DNA from: Pyrenopolyporus hunteri
Taxonomy: Eukaryota; Ascomycota; Sordariomycetes; Xylariales; Hypoxylaceae
Direction: 5' to 3'
DNA: 64,000 bases
NCBI GenBank assembly: GCA_902806595.1
Contig: CADCXC010000040.1
Span: 62,001-126,000, forward strand
Of the stretch, positions 36,128 to 48,206 are shown piece after piece. The notes below the pieces were generated by a model that searched no databases, was not told the origin of the DNA, and saw only the letters and a list, made by a program, of their open reading frames with translations. Every line of letters starts with the position of its first letter. Positions within the stretch are counted from its first letter, which is position 1. The position numbers and the translations under genes were made by a program.

Positions 36128-36358
36128 ACGGTAGGTAGGTACCTTACCTGGGTAGGTAGGTACCTACCTAGGTATACGCGCTTGGGAGGCCAAAAAAATG
36201 GGAGAAATAAAAATAAATCCATAGCATCCGCATCCGCAACATCCACAACATCCACAACGTCCATCGAAAATATTGCTACAACTCAACAATTCGCCAATTC
36301 AACAGTTCAACGATCTAAACAAAAGCCGTTCCCCTCCACTTATCGACGCAACGCCCGG

Positions 36359-37000
36359 ATGTTCCGCACTACCCTTAGGATGGCTCCAATCTCCGCGTCA
36401 GAAATCCACTCTCTCAGCCGTCTCTATAGCCTCAAGGAACTGGATGCCACGAGGCTTAAACCCCTCAAAGGCGCATCTTCGGCGTACAATGATCGCATCG
36501 GCCTATTCCGTGGCGACATCACCACGTTGTCTGTTGATGCCGTCGTAAATGCTGCCAACACCTCTTTACTCGGCGGCGGGGGCGTCGACGGTGCCATCCA
36601 TCGCGCCGCTGGCCCGAAACTCCTCGCCGAGTGCCGCACACTAGGTGGTTGCCTGCCTGGCTCGTCCAAAATCACCGACGCGTACAATCTCCCTTGCAGG
36701 AAGGTCATTCACACCGTTGGCCCTGTCTATGACGAGACCTATCCTGGTCGAAGCGAGAGCATCCTCCGGGGCTGTTACCGATCGAGCCTAGAGCTGGCCG
36801 TACAACACGGTTTGAAGACCATCGCGTTCAGCGCAATCAGCACCGGTGTCTACGGCTATCCAAGTAAAGAAGCTGCCCATATCGCCTGCGACACCGTTAG
36901 GGAGTTCCTAGATAGTGACGATAACCAGGAGTTAGACAAGATCATATTTGTCACATTTGAACAGAAGGACTTCCTTGCCTATACTCGTGCTCTCCCGTAA
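36359..37000 (+). CDS. Macrodomain protein (ADP-ribose / O-acetyl-ADP-ribose hydrolase type)
   Basis: A single exon of 213 residues from the ATG at 36359 (MFRTTLRMAPISA). The open frame extends upstream only through non-ATG codons rich in Ser/Thr, so the ATG is preferred; a second ATG lies seven codons later. The macrodomain is complete: GDITTLSVDAVVNAANTSLL, GGGGVDGAIHRAAG, KVIHTVGPVY and the phosphate loop SAISTGVYGYP. The Asn of VNAAN and the GVDGAIHRAAG loop are the residues used by MacroD-type enzymes to remove ADP-ribose from proteins or deacetylate O-acetyl-ADP-ribose. O-acetyl-ADP-ribose is a product of sirtuins, one of which is also in this window, but the two genes are 18 kb apart. 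Probably cytosolic or nuclear. Confidence 0.95.
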   Translation: MFRTTLRMAPISASEIHSLSRLYSLKELDATRLKPLKGASSAYNDRIGLFRGDITTLSVDAVVNAANTSLLGGGGVDGAIHRAAGPKLLAECRTLGGCLPGSSKITDAYNLPCRKVIHTVGPVYDETYPGRSESILRGCYRSSLELAVQHGLKTIAFSAISTGVYGYPSKEAAHIACDTVREFLDSDDNQELDKIIFVTFEQKDFLAYTRALP

Positions 37001-37651
37001 GCCTTCTCCTAGTCCTGCTTTGCCCCTTTCCCCCTTTCCCCCTTTCCCCTATTCGTTTTCAGGGTTTTCTCCACAATAAAGACACCAACTAACGGGCCCC
37101 GTCACACGCAGCTGCTATTTTCCTCCTGATATTCGGGCCCCAGCTGAGCGAGAGGTCACTGAAGAACGGATCGCCGAGGCCGATGCCAAGGCCAATCGGT
37201 TTCCTAGTGTGCCTATCATAGATCCGGCTGACTCGGAACACACGCCGAAGAAGCAGAGGCAAGATGATAATAACTAACATTGATTCGAGAAACACGCGTG
37301 CGTGGCGACGAGACGAGACGACACAATGGTACGGCGAACGGCGGATACCTATTTGATTCCGGCAATGAAGTTTCGGCAACGATAAAGACAAAAGGTATGG
37401 TACAGACGGGATATGTTATTCGATCCCTGTTGATTCATATTCGTATTGACACGGTACCCTACTAGACTTCGAGTTGAAATAGCTTTCTGAGGGATCCCAT
37501 TACAGTAAAACGTGAGACTGGGCGACATACGCCACGTTTCATTGCGTACTATAAACCCTATTTCCTTCCACATCCGAAGAGTGCGTCCTCTATCATATAC
37601 GGACGCCATCGGGAGCTGCCAGTACGTCTCCATGTCCCCCTTAGAGGCTCG
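37001..37651. other. Intergenic between macrodomain gene and aldo/keto reductase remnant
   Basis: About 650 bp. A TTTCCCCC-type pyrimidine repeat follows the macrodomain stop (about 37022-37052). A TCTCCACAATAAAGACACC segment near 37070 could be its polyadenylation site. Open frames on both strands are short and unrecognised. Confidence 0.45.
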
Positions 37652-38600
37652 TCACGCTCGCTCCGGCGCCTCGAGCGAATGCGCGTCTAGGCGTCGTTTG
37701 TCTAAATAATCAAGGTTCTCTTTAAACTGCTGTAGGTTCGAGAAGCCAACTACGATCCCGTCGTGGCCGTCTCCGATCTGTAGCTTTGGGTGGTGGACTA
37801 GCCGGCGCATAGCTACCTCGAGCGGGCTAGGGCCTCGTTTCTCGACGGATTCGCGGATTAATCCCCCCCCAGTTATGCCATCTCGGGAATATCGGCCCTA
37901 TGTGAAGCGCTGGAACGGGCCGGGCGCGTATCTCCCTTCCTCGGGGTCATAATCCTTAAACCTGATCCGGCCAAGCAGAAACCCACTACCAGTCGGGCTA
38001 TAGACATGCATGGCTACGCCGAACCGGCGGCAGGTTGGGATCAGCTCATCCTCAATCGTCCGAAACAGGCAATTGTATATGGCTACCATGGTATACTGTC
38101 GGCCGTACCTAGGTAGGTAGCCATTGTATTAGCAAGCCATGACGGTCCCAGCTACCTCAAATGATGCGTAGCTGAAGAGTCCAAGCCGCAGGAACTTGCC
38201 GATTTTGTGCAGCTTGTCTACCGTTGCAAGTGTAGCTGCGAACGGGACGGGCAGGTCCTACAGAAAGGAGAGAAGAGGCGTGAAGATATAGGATCAACGT
38301 CCGCGTCAGCTTTGCCTCGTACAACTTTTTCGTCTCTTGCCAGTGATAAGGACCCATGCAGGTAGGTGCGCACTTACATTTATAGAATCTGTTCCGGGTT
38401 CCTTTAGGCATGTTCCAAATGTACTTGTCGATATATCCGGTTCGTGTGGCCCAGGTGGAAGCGGCTATATTCTTGTGCCTATCAATAAGCCTCTCTTTCC
38501 AACCCGCTTGTCCCGTAAGATATTCTTGTTGTCCCCCGGTGTCCCGTATGTTAGGGCGTTTTAAGTGAGCTCTTCTAACGTTGAATCTACCGAAAATCAA
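37652..38600 (-). pseudogene. Aldo/keto reductase (aflatoxin-aldehyde-reductase-like), apparently broken
   Basis: Pieces of an AKR7-like enzyme are recognisable in order. DTGGQQEYLTGQAGWKER (N-terminal third) lies within 38157-38600. ATLATVDKLHKIGKFLRLG ends at an intron of about 55-60 bp (donor GTAGCTG, branch GCTAATAC). It continues as AIYNCLFRTIEDELIPTCRR, HVYSPTGSGFLLGR and then VAMRRLVHHPKL and GIVVGFSNLQQFKENL to a stop at 37654-37652. Damage: an in-frame TAG at 37900-37898 splits the C-terminal part, and no GT/AG pair removes it. The stretch around 38250-38290 changes frame. No proper start or N-terminal TIM-barrel strand with the catalytic Asp/Tyr is visible. The stop could come from CAG by C-to-T change. 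An undetected intron is the main alternative. Confidence 0.65.
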
Positions 38601-40021
38601 TGCGTCTATTTGGAATGGAAAGCGATAAGGTTTAATTTACTCACTGCTGAGTATTAGTCACCGCGAATGAGGATATGTGGGAATACCCTCATAATCCAGG
38701 GTTTTCGACGTCGGTGTAAGTTGCTCTCCTCCTCACCATAGATGTGCAGGATCAAGCTCGCTATGGCCTCTCTATTTGGATGTATCAGGGGTTGTTTGAA
38801 ATCATCAAGACTAGGTAGTTGTGCGTGCCCTAGGGCTCCCCTCCGGCCTGACAGCCATAAGGCCTCAGGATACACGGGGTTCGGCATTCCCCCAACCCCC
38901 AAACCACTTAGCGCTTTTATACGGAGATTGGGATTGTCGGGGTCGTATTAGGTGATGGTAATAATATGAGCCGAGCGGGAAAGGCTCTAACAACACTATA
39001 CGAGGGAGCGGCTTATTATACAAGACCATAGAGCCGGTGTCTGTTTGGTATATTAAGTTGGCGGGTAATATATTGCCTATTGTTTTCTTAATACCTCCTC
39101 AAGAGGGGACGAGCGCGCGCGAATACGGCGGGCTAACCTTAGGAGGAGAAAGTAAATGAATATTTTACTGGTAAAGTCGGACCACATAAGTCGACATGTT
39201 GGTTCTCGTGTCAGCCATGTTAATATTACTTTAATAATACTTTAATAATCTCGATGTATTATTGGAATCGTGCAGACTACTATACATCTAAAGAGTCTCG
39301 GAACGGGGATCCGACTCGGCGGATATCGGACTTCGCGAAGGGGCGCTGAAAGCATTAACCTTCATCTAATATTTTCTAGGGGAAATTGAAGAGAACGAAT
39401 TTTAAATATCGATATGAAGTCAGTAGAAATTATTATAAACCTACTAGAGAGCTTGATACATACCTACCCATGTACCACACGAGCGCGTTTTCGAGTAGGA
39501 TTGATGAGGAAAAAATAGAAGAGGACCTTGACTCATGTGACGTAGCGGTGGACTAAGTGAAGACGGAGAAATAAGAAAAGGCGGCGGAGCTTCCCAGGAT
39601 TCGACAGTGCAGCCGGCAGCGAAACGGATTAGACAGGGGGTTGTCTCTTCCGCGACCGGCCCAAGACTTATTCGATATCGGAGCGGCGACGTCTAGATCT
39701 CACCGTCTTACGCCCTTCCCTGCTTGGCTGTGGGGTTCGGTGCTCTTTCGTGGGAATGAATCGTCGATATACGTAGTACACTACTGATTCATCAAGTATC
39801 CGGTAACTAATATATATACCTACCTCTTTCCTAGGTAGGTAGGTAGGTAGGTAGGTAGGTAGGTAGATATCTAGGCAACTTACGCATGTCTTCTTGAGCC
39901 TCTATAGCCTAGCAACAACACCGACTAAAACTGCGGGAAGGGTAAAACGTGGTGAATAGATAGCCTCGGCGGGCCTGTATAAGAATCAACGAACTACCTC
40001 CGCATATCATACACCCCCACG
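38601..40021. other. Intergenic region with a TAGG array
   Basis: About 1.4 kb without a supported gene. A minus-strand open frame at 38654-38902 lies where the missing aldo/keto reductase N-terminus might be, but does not resemble it. A pure (TAGG)n array of about nine copies runs at about 39831-39866. The AT-rich segment at 39160-39460 has no coding content. The last 100 bases should hold the promoter of the PLP enzyme (GTATAAGAATC near 39977). Confidence 0.5.
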
Positions 40022-41415
40022 ATGAGCTCCCCGAGTCACAGCTCAGACTTGATTGGTATTAGCAATGGTGCTTTGGGCGTTCGAGAAGCGAGTCCTACTC
40101 CATTTGGCCGGAGAGTACATCGAGACTTCGAATTCGACCCGAGCCACCGAAATCTAAACCATGGTATAGGGTTTACCCTAAGAAGCCGAACCTATCTAAC
40201 TAGCGATGTGTAGGCTCTTTCGGGGCAAGCCCACGCGAAATCAGAAAGAAGCTTCGGGAATACCAAGACCTTGCCGAAGCCGCGCCCGACAAGTTCATCC
40301 GTTACGAAGCCCCTGAAATCCTCAACGAGTGTCGAGAAGCTGTAGCGGGATTACTCAATGCGCCGACTGACACCGTAGTGTTTGTCCCAAACGCCACTAC
40401 CGGTATAAATACCGTCCTGCATAATATTGCTTGGAACGACGACTGCAGAGACGAGATTCTCTACTTTAGCACAATATATGGAGGGTGCGGAAAGATTATC
40501 GATTTTATCGTCGACTCCGGCCTTGGACGCGTTTCGTCCCGCGAAATACAGATAGGTTACCCGCGTGAAGATGACGAGGTTCTAGCATCATTGAAAAGTG
40601 CACTACGCGACTGCATTAAGGAAGCAAAGCGCCCGAGGATTTGTGTCTTCGATACGGTGTCAAGCCTCCCAGCTGTACGTCTGCCTTTCGAGGAGATCGC
40701 GAAGACCTGCAAGGAAGAGGGGGTTTTGAGCCTGGTGGACGGAGCTCAGGGCGTCGGGATGATCGACCTTAACCTCCAGGCTCTCGATCCCGACTTCTTC
40801 GTTTCCAATTGTCACAAATGGCTCTACGTACCAAGGAGTTGCGCCGTCTTATACGTCCCGCTGCGAAACCAAAATCTGATAAAGTCGACGCTGCCGACTT
40901 CCCACGGATACATCTCCGGATCTAAGGAGAGGTTCAACCCCCTGCCGAAAGCGCACAAGTCTGCCTTCGTTAATAACTTCCAATTTACCGGGACTCTGGA
41001 CACGAGCGCCTACCTCTGCGTGAAAGATGCGATCGTATGGCGAAAACAAGTACTCGGCGGCGAAGCCAGAATACTAGAGTATATGCACGGACTAGCGAAG
41101 GAAGGAGGCCGAAAAGCAGCTCAAATCCTAGGGACGGAGGTCCTAGATAATAAATCCGGTACGATGTCGCGATGCGCAACCACCAACGTCGCTTTGCCTT
41201 TAGGGCCGGATCAGGTGCGCCGTGCTTCGCAGTGGATGGAAGAAGTGATGGTATCCGATTATAAAACATTCATACCCATATTTGTGCACAATGGTCGCTC
41301 ATGGGCAAGAATAAGCGCCCAAACATACTTAGATATAGCGGATTTCGAGTGGGCCGGCAAGGTCCTTCTTGAGCTTTGCGAAAGAGTCAAAGAGGGTGAG
41401 CCTAAGGGGACATAG
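40022..41415 (+). CDS. Class V aminotransferase-fold PLP enzyme (isopenicillin-N-epimerase / cysteine-desulfurase-like)
   Basis: Two exons (40022-40163 and 40214-41415) with a 50-bp phase-1 intron (GTATAG, branch TCTAACT, TGTAG) give 447 residues. Splicing restores LNHGSFGASPREI, the conserved N-terminal segment of the isopenicillin-N-epimerase-like group. Further marks are VFVPNATTGINTVL, the PLP-binding LVDGAQGVG (Asp) and SNCHKWLY, whose Lys is the Schiff-base residue. FTGTLDTSAYL is the cofactor phosphate region. In fungi this group includes cysteine desulfhydrase-like enzymes and the hercynylcysteine-sulfoxide lyase of ergothioneine synthesis. The sequence alone does not tell which. It is probably cytosolic. 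The gene stands alone, with about 1.2 kb of gene-free DNA on each side. Confidence 0.9.
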
Positions 41416-42632
41416 GTGCCGGGTTTACTTACTTTTTCTTTTTCCTTCCTTTTCGGGAGGAGATTGCCATAACTGGCAGCGCTACCTTCGTTATCGAGAT
41501 GCGCCGTAGCGTCGACGAACCGACCTGGAAGTTAAAAAAATGCCACGTCGTCTCGTCTAGGAGGATAGAATAGAGAGATTGGCGCAGGTTGCGCATTCTA
41601 CCCAGGATCGTAAATTTATTTACGTATATATTTTTCTCCTCTTCGTGACCGTCTCAACTTTATTAACCATTCTAATATCGTCTTCTTATGCCTTCGTCTT
41701 ATCCTCCAGGTGCCACGTCTGTTACACCTATCCTCAATGCCTTTCCCTAACAAGATGACCAAGGCCTCTCTACGTGAAGAGAGTCCCTACATGATGTTCA
41801 TTTGCAGAAGTACACTATGCAACCTAGACCCAAGCAGTAGATGGTGAAGGAATAACGGAGACCGACATCACACCCGTGGTTGACGAGTGTCACGGTAATG
41901 TTTGGGCGGTTCGACCCTGCGCCTATCACAACTACAGGCTCAACGCCTTTCCCCAGGCCTAGGCCTTCAATATAAGTTGCTGATTTGCCATAATAACCTT
42001 ATATCATATTCATGATAATTTCCAATCATCGGTGATTTCGAGGCGTCCATTGGACGCAGGATGGACTGAGAGATTGTGGCCGTCAGAGGTATGGTGTTGC
42101 GTCACGGAAGCCAGGTGGCGTTTGATAGCAATAACGGCGCGTTCGTAGGCTAGTAGCGGCCGTATATCTCTTTCAAGACAAAACTTCCTCTAATACCTAG
42201 TTCTATAATAGTCTATGACGTTAGTATAGTTACATTATAACAACCTATCATAGTCGTCACAACTTGGCGAACATACGATACTAGATTAGATATACTTTTA
42301 TTGAGTTGTGATGGGATATTTATACGTGAAAGCGGAATGATTTCTTCGGGGATCGCCCGTTCGGTTTTGGTTAGGGCGCCGGCACGCCGGACCGCAGGAA
42401 GGTATCACAACAGGCCGGGATGAAAATTAGGGGGCATTTTTGCTACCAATAAGAGAGGCCCGAGTAACCTACGACCCTAGATTTATAGCGTCGCACAACC
42501 ATCGTGATCAGAATATCTAGGTACCTACCTTGGCAGTTGTCTAGGTAAGCTCGTTGTAGTTCTGGAACAAGCGTTTCTACCCGTGGATAAGCTTCTGTTC
42601 ACCTCAGGCAAGAATAATTGAACGAACCGACG
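41416..42632. other. Intergenic, no gene seen
   Basis: About 1.2 kb between the PLP-enzyme stop and the GST stop. Composition is mixed, with moderately AT-rich patches (about 42180-42300). One CTAGGTACC remnant lies near 42508. No open frame, RNA gene or transposon is supported. Confidence 0.5.
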
Positions 42633-43418
42633 TCATTTCATCCAGAAAGCCATATCGTAGCCGTTTCCTTTCTCCAGCGCTCTCTTCCACGCGTCGCGAG
42701 CGACGCACCTCTCAAACCATACCTTCACCTTCGGGTACTTGTTCAGGTCCAGGAAACAGCCCTGAACGGCAAAGTCCACGTACCATTGCATGACGAAATC
42801 AAGTTTAGTCGGCTCTTTCGTGCCGTTCATGTACTGGCGTCCGTCAAGCTCGGTATCTAAGAATTTGAAGCAATTATCTATCTCCGCGTCGACGATAGCC
42901 TTGTCAAGCACGTACTTGAATCCTAGGGCGACGGGACGTATGAAGAATGGCATGGCCCTTGCGACAGCAGCGACTGTGACTTTTATACTAAGGAGGTGGT
43001 TTAAAGACGTCAGAGCGACGGAAAAAAGCTGCTCTTCGCGTATCCTGTCGTTACTGCTGCTATCATGATCAGGGTCGGATCCAGGCGCAGGCACTTTAAA
43101 TCGACCCTTATCGTCGTACGTCTCGATCAGATAGAACGCGATGGCGCTCCGCTCGGCGATAACACGACCCTCGGCCGTGACCAGTTGTGGTCCTTTTCCG
43201 AGGGGATGAGTCTCCTTGAGGGCGGCCGCAGCACGACCGGCGTCACGTTTGTGCAGGACTATATTGTATTCTATGCCGATTTCCTCCAGTAGCCAGAGGC
43301 TCTGTTGGGATCCGGAGTTCTATGGCCGAGGTTAGGCCCAGACGTGAAATCCATTGACACGGCACAGTAGGTACCTGCTTACCTCCAGATAGTGAAGGGT
43401 CGGCTTCTTGCTTGCCAT
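42633..43418 (-). CDS. Glutathione S-transferase
   Basis: Two exons (43418-43383 and 43301-42633) with an 81-bp phase-0 intron give 234 residues, the usual GST size. The first exon codes only 12 residues, MASKKPTLHYLE, and joins to SLWLLEEIGIEYNIVLHKRD, the first beta-alpha unit of the thioredoxin-like domain. HPLGKGPQLVTAEG and the glutathione-contacting ERSAIAFYLIETY follow. The C-terminal helical domain ends with a typical KVKVWFERCVARDAWKRA. Family knowledge: soluble GSTs conjugate glutathione to electrophiles or act in secondary metabolism. No catalytic Ser/Tyr/Cys can be named with certainty. It sits alone, convergent with the gene to its left. Confidence 0.93.
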
Positions 43419-44101
43419 GGCCAGGCACAGAGAGTGCGGTTATTAAAGAATATTTGAAGCAAGAATAGGGCGCACGAGCCGTGTCATGTCATAAGACCAC
43501 AATAGTGAGTAAGCTGCGGATCCGTAGGCAGGTATATATATATGGGATATAAGGCGTTTGGGACTAGGAGCGGGTTATGTATGGTGGACCATTCGTTAGA
43601 TTCGTCTATACGGTAACGATATTTGATCCCGATTCTCCTTCGGCATGATTGGCTAGCTCTTGGTGGGGGGGGGGAGGGGGAGGGGGAAATTTCGGTTGGC
43701 GGTAAGATATCAACTCCTAAAGGCTCTATATCCTACCGGGTAGGAACCTAAACACTCACCGTATAGGTAGGTAGGTAGGTAGGTAGGTGCCTAGGTAAAG
43801 ATAACCATAACTCTATATACACCCCTTCCTCCCCTTCGTCCTCTTATGCTTTAGGACCGAGAATCTACATGTACCACCCAAGTCCCAAAACGAGGACGAG
43901 GTTTCACAATGGCTGCAGTTCCCTCCGATATTACATGAGCACAAGCGCCAGGAAACTTCGCCCGGCCTAGTTTAGGGGACCTAGTTTATGGCATTTAAGC
44001 ACCTTTGCCGTTTCACCTCCAAACTAAAAGGGAGGCTCTTTGTCCTGGTCGTGAACTTTCTTGAGGAAATAGACGGTCGATAGCCATTAATCTGTACTAA
44101 C
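43419..44101. other. Divergent promoter region between GST and sorbosone dehydrogenase-like gene, with repeats
   Basis: GST starts leftward at 43418 and the next gene starts rightward at 44102. A TATATATATATGGG stretch lies near 43533, a G-rich run (GGTGGGGGGGGGGAGGGGG) near 43660-43685, and a (TAGG)n run at about 43764-43788. Nothing here codes for a protein that I can support. Confidence 0.45.
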
Positions 44102-45646
44102 ATGTGGACGAAAACGTGGACGAAAATGTGGCCAGGCGCTTCCTGGGGCACAATAACAGCAATGCTTCTTACTGGTAAGCATCTGGAAGTATAAATGCTC
44201 CCTATCCTGCCTGGGAGCCTGCTCCGGGGTCTGCCCGGTAGTCCGGCCAATACCTTGAGAATATACGCCCTAACCCACGAATGACTCTCGATAGGTCGTG
44301 TACTTGCTACCCCTCTGCCTTGTCCTGGAGTCTCGGCTGCCCGCTATCCCTACAAGCTCGCAGAAGATTGGTCCGCTGTAAAAGTAGCCGATGGGCTATC
44401 CTCACCCCGTGGCCTGGCTATAGACGTCAAGGGTCGCCTCCTGGCTGTAGAGAAAGGGCTCGGGATCAGCCAGCACACGGTGGATAACAATGGGTGCATC
44501 TTATACTCGCGCACGCTCATTTATATGCCTGCCCTGAACCACGGCATATATTTCGGACTCGACGGCCGCACACTGTACGTAAGTTCGGCTACTGACGTCT
44601 TTAAATGGACATACGACTTGGAGAGTGGCGATATACATGGATGGCCGACTGCCATAGTTTCTGGTATGGCCGCCGAAGGCCATCTTACGAGGACGCTGAT
44701 AATCCCACCACATCGCCCCGACCTTCTCGTCATCTCTCACGGTTCGAACGGCAACCTTGACCTCGCGTCTACCGACCCCGCCACGGCACGGGCCATCGTC
44801 AAGGTTTTCGACATATCAAGTGTACCTAACGGTGGCTACCGCTACGCCAAAGACGGGTGGCAGGTCGGATATGGCCTACGAAACGAGGTGGCGCTCGTAT
44901 TTGACGGTAATAATATGTACGCTCAACCCTTCTACGCCCCCTGCGCATCCGGATACTCTATACCGAGGCGAGAGAAATAAGGGAGGCTGTCTGACGCTTA
45001 ACGTAGGCTCTGGGGCGTAGAGAATAGCGCCGACCAGCTTACCCGCAGCGTTAACGGAACGTCAAGTGACATTCACACGGACAACCCGGCGGAAGAGCTC
45101 AACTTCCTCGGCGATGTTGCGTCGCCTAACAACGTTTGGTACGGGTATCCTACGTGCTTCACAGTATGGCAGCCCGAGCCGGTTATTGCCGACCTTGCGA
45201 AAAAGCGCGATCTCTACACCGGTGAGCAGTTCGTCCTGGCGCCCAACACGACGTTTGACGACGGCACCTGCGCGCAGAAATCAATGCCACCGCGCCTCAG
45301 CTTCCAGGCGCACTCCGCGCCGATTGACGCGAAATTCGACGCGCCTAGGTATAAACACCTCTTCGTCACCCTACACGGAAGTTGGGATCGGGACCCTCCC
45401 ACGGGGTACAAACTAGTCGCAGTGCCGTTCACACATATTGCTGGCAATGGTACTTATACCCCTTCCGCGCCCGCTAGCAGCAAAGCGGGATATATCGATA
45501 TTTTCTACCCACCTGATGAGGGAAAATGTTCCTCGTCGAGCTGTGCTCGGCCGGCCGGCTTAGTTTTCGACGCGGCAGGGAGGCTATACATGACTAGCGA
45601 TACGTCAGGAGAGGTATTCATGATTAGTAGGACCCTTCCAAAGTAG
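44102..45646 (+). CDS. Secreted sorbosone/glucose dehydrogenase-like beta-propeller protein
   Basis: Three exons (44102-44174, 44295-44916, 45007-45646) give 444 residues. Exon 1 is inferred: its 24 codons end at GTAAGC, and splicing (120-bp intron with a CCTAACCC branch) yields TITAMLLTGRVLATPLPCPG, a plausible signal peptide and cleavage region. Intron 2 (90 bp) joins VFDGNNM to LWGVENSADQL. The body is an NHL/propeller type: GLSSPRGLAIDVKGRLL, EELNFLGD, YGYPTCFTVW, HGSWDRDPPTGYK and ARPAGLVFDAAGRLYMTSD. Members are annotated as soluble quinoprotein sugar dehydrogenases (PQQ- or pyranose-linked) that oxidise sugars outside the cell. Catalysis in fungi is poorly known, so the oxidase role is inference. 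Six or more Cys and NxT/S sites fit secretion. Confidence 0.85.
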
Positions 45647-46065
45647 TATCTTTTCACTATTAAAGACGTCCAGGGGCGGGTGATGGGTGGTAGAGGGTGA
45701 TAGTTTATGTTAAATAGGTATTATAAATAGGGGGGAGGGGCCTGCAAGTCCCACAGATCATATCTTGCGCACACGAGTGATTGGAATGAATAATACCATA
45801 GGCTGGACGACGTCGACTCCCTCTTTTTTTATTCGTTTATTTATTTTATTATTCTCATCATTATTAATAGCACCGGCATCGACGTATTGCATCGGGGAAT
45901 CTCACAAACCGAATCGGGCGCGAACAGGACCGCACCTAGAGACATATGGATATCTACCTACCTAGGTAGGCATTGACTTATCCCGTTCATCTCTAGCAAG
46001 TCTGCCGTATGCAGCTGTGATCGGCTCCCCCCCCCCATCAAAAGCCGGCATCAACGTAGCGTCGT
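45647..46065. other. Short gap between convergent genes
   Basis: About 420 bp. It contains an AT-rich TTTATTTATTTTATTATT run near 45835 and a CCTACCTAGGTAGG remnant near 45956. No gene is supported. Confidence 0.5.
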
Positions 46066-48206
46066 TCAGACGCGCGAGTTCTCCTCGTTGACTACGTCGA
46101 CGTGGTTTACTTCTGCTGCCATTGCCTCTTTTTCGTTGATGGCCTCATCCTTCTGTTCAGCGTCTTCATTCCCGTGTAGTCCGATCCTGTACCATGGTAA
46201 CTGGAATAGGCGGTCCATGCTTTCGAGAGAACGGCCGCCCGTTTCGGGGACGAAAAACCAGACCCAGAAGCCCCCGACGATAGTGACAGCCGCGAAGAAC
46301 CAGAATGTACCTTTGGGTGAGATGCCGCCCGAGGCCGTCGGCAGCAGCATGTTAGGTACGGCGCGCGAATTTCCATACTGATTTGCGAAATGCAAGGTCA
46401 TCGCGATAGAGGTGGAAAGGGCGCGGATACGCAAGGGGAAAAGTTCGGCCGTGAGAAGGTATTCTACGACGATGTGTCAGAAGTCAGTGGGTGCTCCGTG
46501 CTATATAGTTGGGAAGCTGAGCGTTCCCCGGGGGTGATAGATGGTCAACGGGTTCGAATAGGAAATATCGGTGCGTAGTAGGCGAAGGAAGGGTGATGGG
46601 AGAAGGTTGAACGATACGTACGCATGGAATTCCAGCCCAATGCCCATCCACACCCTGAGACGTAGATCATGGCAATGGCGCCGCGGCTGGCGCTCGCCTC
46701 GGCTTCCGGGAGCACGTAGTCCTCGACCACGCCTAGTTCCGGGACTGCCGTCAGGAATCCGGCAACATAAATCATCGAGATAGCCTGCAGTGCGATGCCA
46801 AGAAGTAAAGCACGCTTTCGTCCGATCACGTCGACCAGAAAGAGGGCGCACACAACAGCCGCGACGAACTTGACTATACCAAACACCCCGGTGACAAGTA
46901 AGGACTCATCCTGGCCGGTAATACCGAGGATCTGGAAGAGATCGGGCGCGTACAGGGTGATAGACCCTGCACCCGACCACTGAGAGAGGAATTGCACCAT
47001 GACGCTAAGGTACAGGCGATAGAGGTTGCTAGGAATGAGAAACATCTCCTTCAAGATCCCGTACCAACTAGCTCCCTTGGTAGCTTCGAGTTCCTCCTCG
47101 TGGGCGGCCCTGATAGCGTTGATCTCCGAGAGGACGTAGGCGTCGTCGACCGGTAGGTGCCGAATGTGCGCCATCGTCTCGATTGCCTCCTCGTGTTTCC
47201 CCTGCTTAATGAGGAAACGCGGGGACTCGTACTGGAGAAAAGTCAGGATGAAAATGAGCCCGGCGAAGATGATGTGCAAGCTTGTCGGGGCGAGCTAAGG
47301 ACGAGTCAGTTTAACCATGCGACGGGTTCGCGACGGTAGACCGCAGGATTGGACATACCCATCGCACATGAGTAGAGTCGCCGAGGTTGACTTGGGCGCC
47401 GTAGTTGGTGAAGTAAGCGAGGACGATGCCCACGTATACGAAGCCAGTAAAGATACAGGTGCAGAGACCTCGGACGGAGGCTGGGGCAATCTCGGCGATC
47501 TGGTAACATGTCAGCACGCCACGCAGAACCCCAAGAGTTCATCGAAGAGATTCTAGAATCCACTTCCGCATATACGAAGAAGGGGGAAGGGGGGTGGGAA
47601 TGAAAATATGACCCGGCATACTATTAATAATGCATGTTAGTATATATGTATATATATATATATATCCAGAAAATAGATTTATAAATAATTAGTTGAACGT
47701 TGAACGTTGAACGTTGCATGTTGAATGTTGAATATGTGGTAATACGTACCATAAACAGGACCGACAACGGGAGTCTGACCGACGCCGAGGCCTGCGATAA
47801 AACGCCCCGCGTAAACAGCTCCGAGGTTGCCGCCGTTGCCCATAAAGATGGCGATGCCCAAGATCCACAAGACGCAAAGCTGGCGGGTAGCCCAGATTCT
47901 GCCGATGCGGTCGCATATGACGAAGGCAAAGAGTGCGCCGCCGACGGAACCGATCTGTACCATGGCAGACACATTAGCCTTGATGTTGGTCTGTTCGACC
48001 TCGCTATAGGAGGAGTAGTTGATGGTCCTCTGGAAGTCCTTGGAATTGAACGCGCCCGAGATAAGACCTTCGTCTACTCCGCGGGCGGCGCCGAGGAGGC
48101 CGAACGAAACGACGGCGAACCATAGCCGCCAGTTGAAGACGTTCTTAGGCTCGCCCAAGTCCTTCAACTTGAAGATGTTGACGGGCTTCTTAACGCCCCC
48201 AGCCAT
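46066..48206 (-). CDS. MFS transporter, quinate/sugar-permease type
   Basis: Four recognised exons: 48206-47750, 47499-47359, 47294-46622 and 46463-46066. The last two junctions are clean: HVRW-LAPTSL, and GWNSM-QYLLTAELFPLR using GTACGT and GTAG. Marks of the sugar-porter family are ARGVDEGLISGAF in helix 1, DRIGRIWATRQ, YESPRFLIKQGK, DVIGRKRALLL and the final VPETGGRSLESMDRLF. Its closest feel is the fungal quinate permease/lactose-permease group. Expected in the plasma membrane with 12 helices. The first junction is unresolved: exon 1 ends in phase 1 after GPVY, and IAEIAPASVRG needs phase 0, so a small exon of 3n+2 bases or a 1-base frameshift is hidden in the 250-bp gap. It is convergent with the dehydrogenase-like gene. 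Confidence 0.85.
47638..47735. repeat. (TA)n tract and TTGAACG heptamer array in the first MFS intron
   Basis: A TATATATATATATAT tract at about 47648-47664 is followed, at about 47692-47733, by five to six direct copies of a 7-base unit (GTTGAAC and variants GTTGCAT, GTTGAAT). It lies in the intronic gap 47500-47749, away from the splice sites. Confidence 0.85.

Noticed and set aside
15000..45700. Secondary-metabolite gene cluster
   Set aside because: There is an FMO, an SDR, a GST and transporters, but no core synthase, no cluster regulator and unrelated housekeeping genes lie between them.
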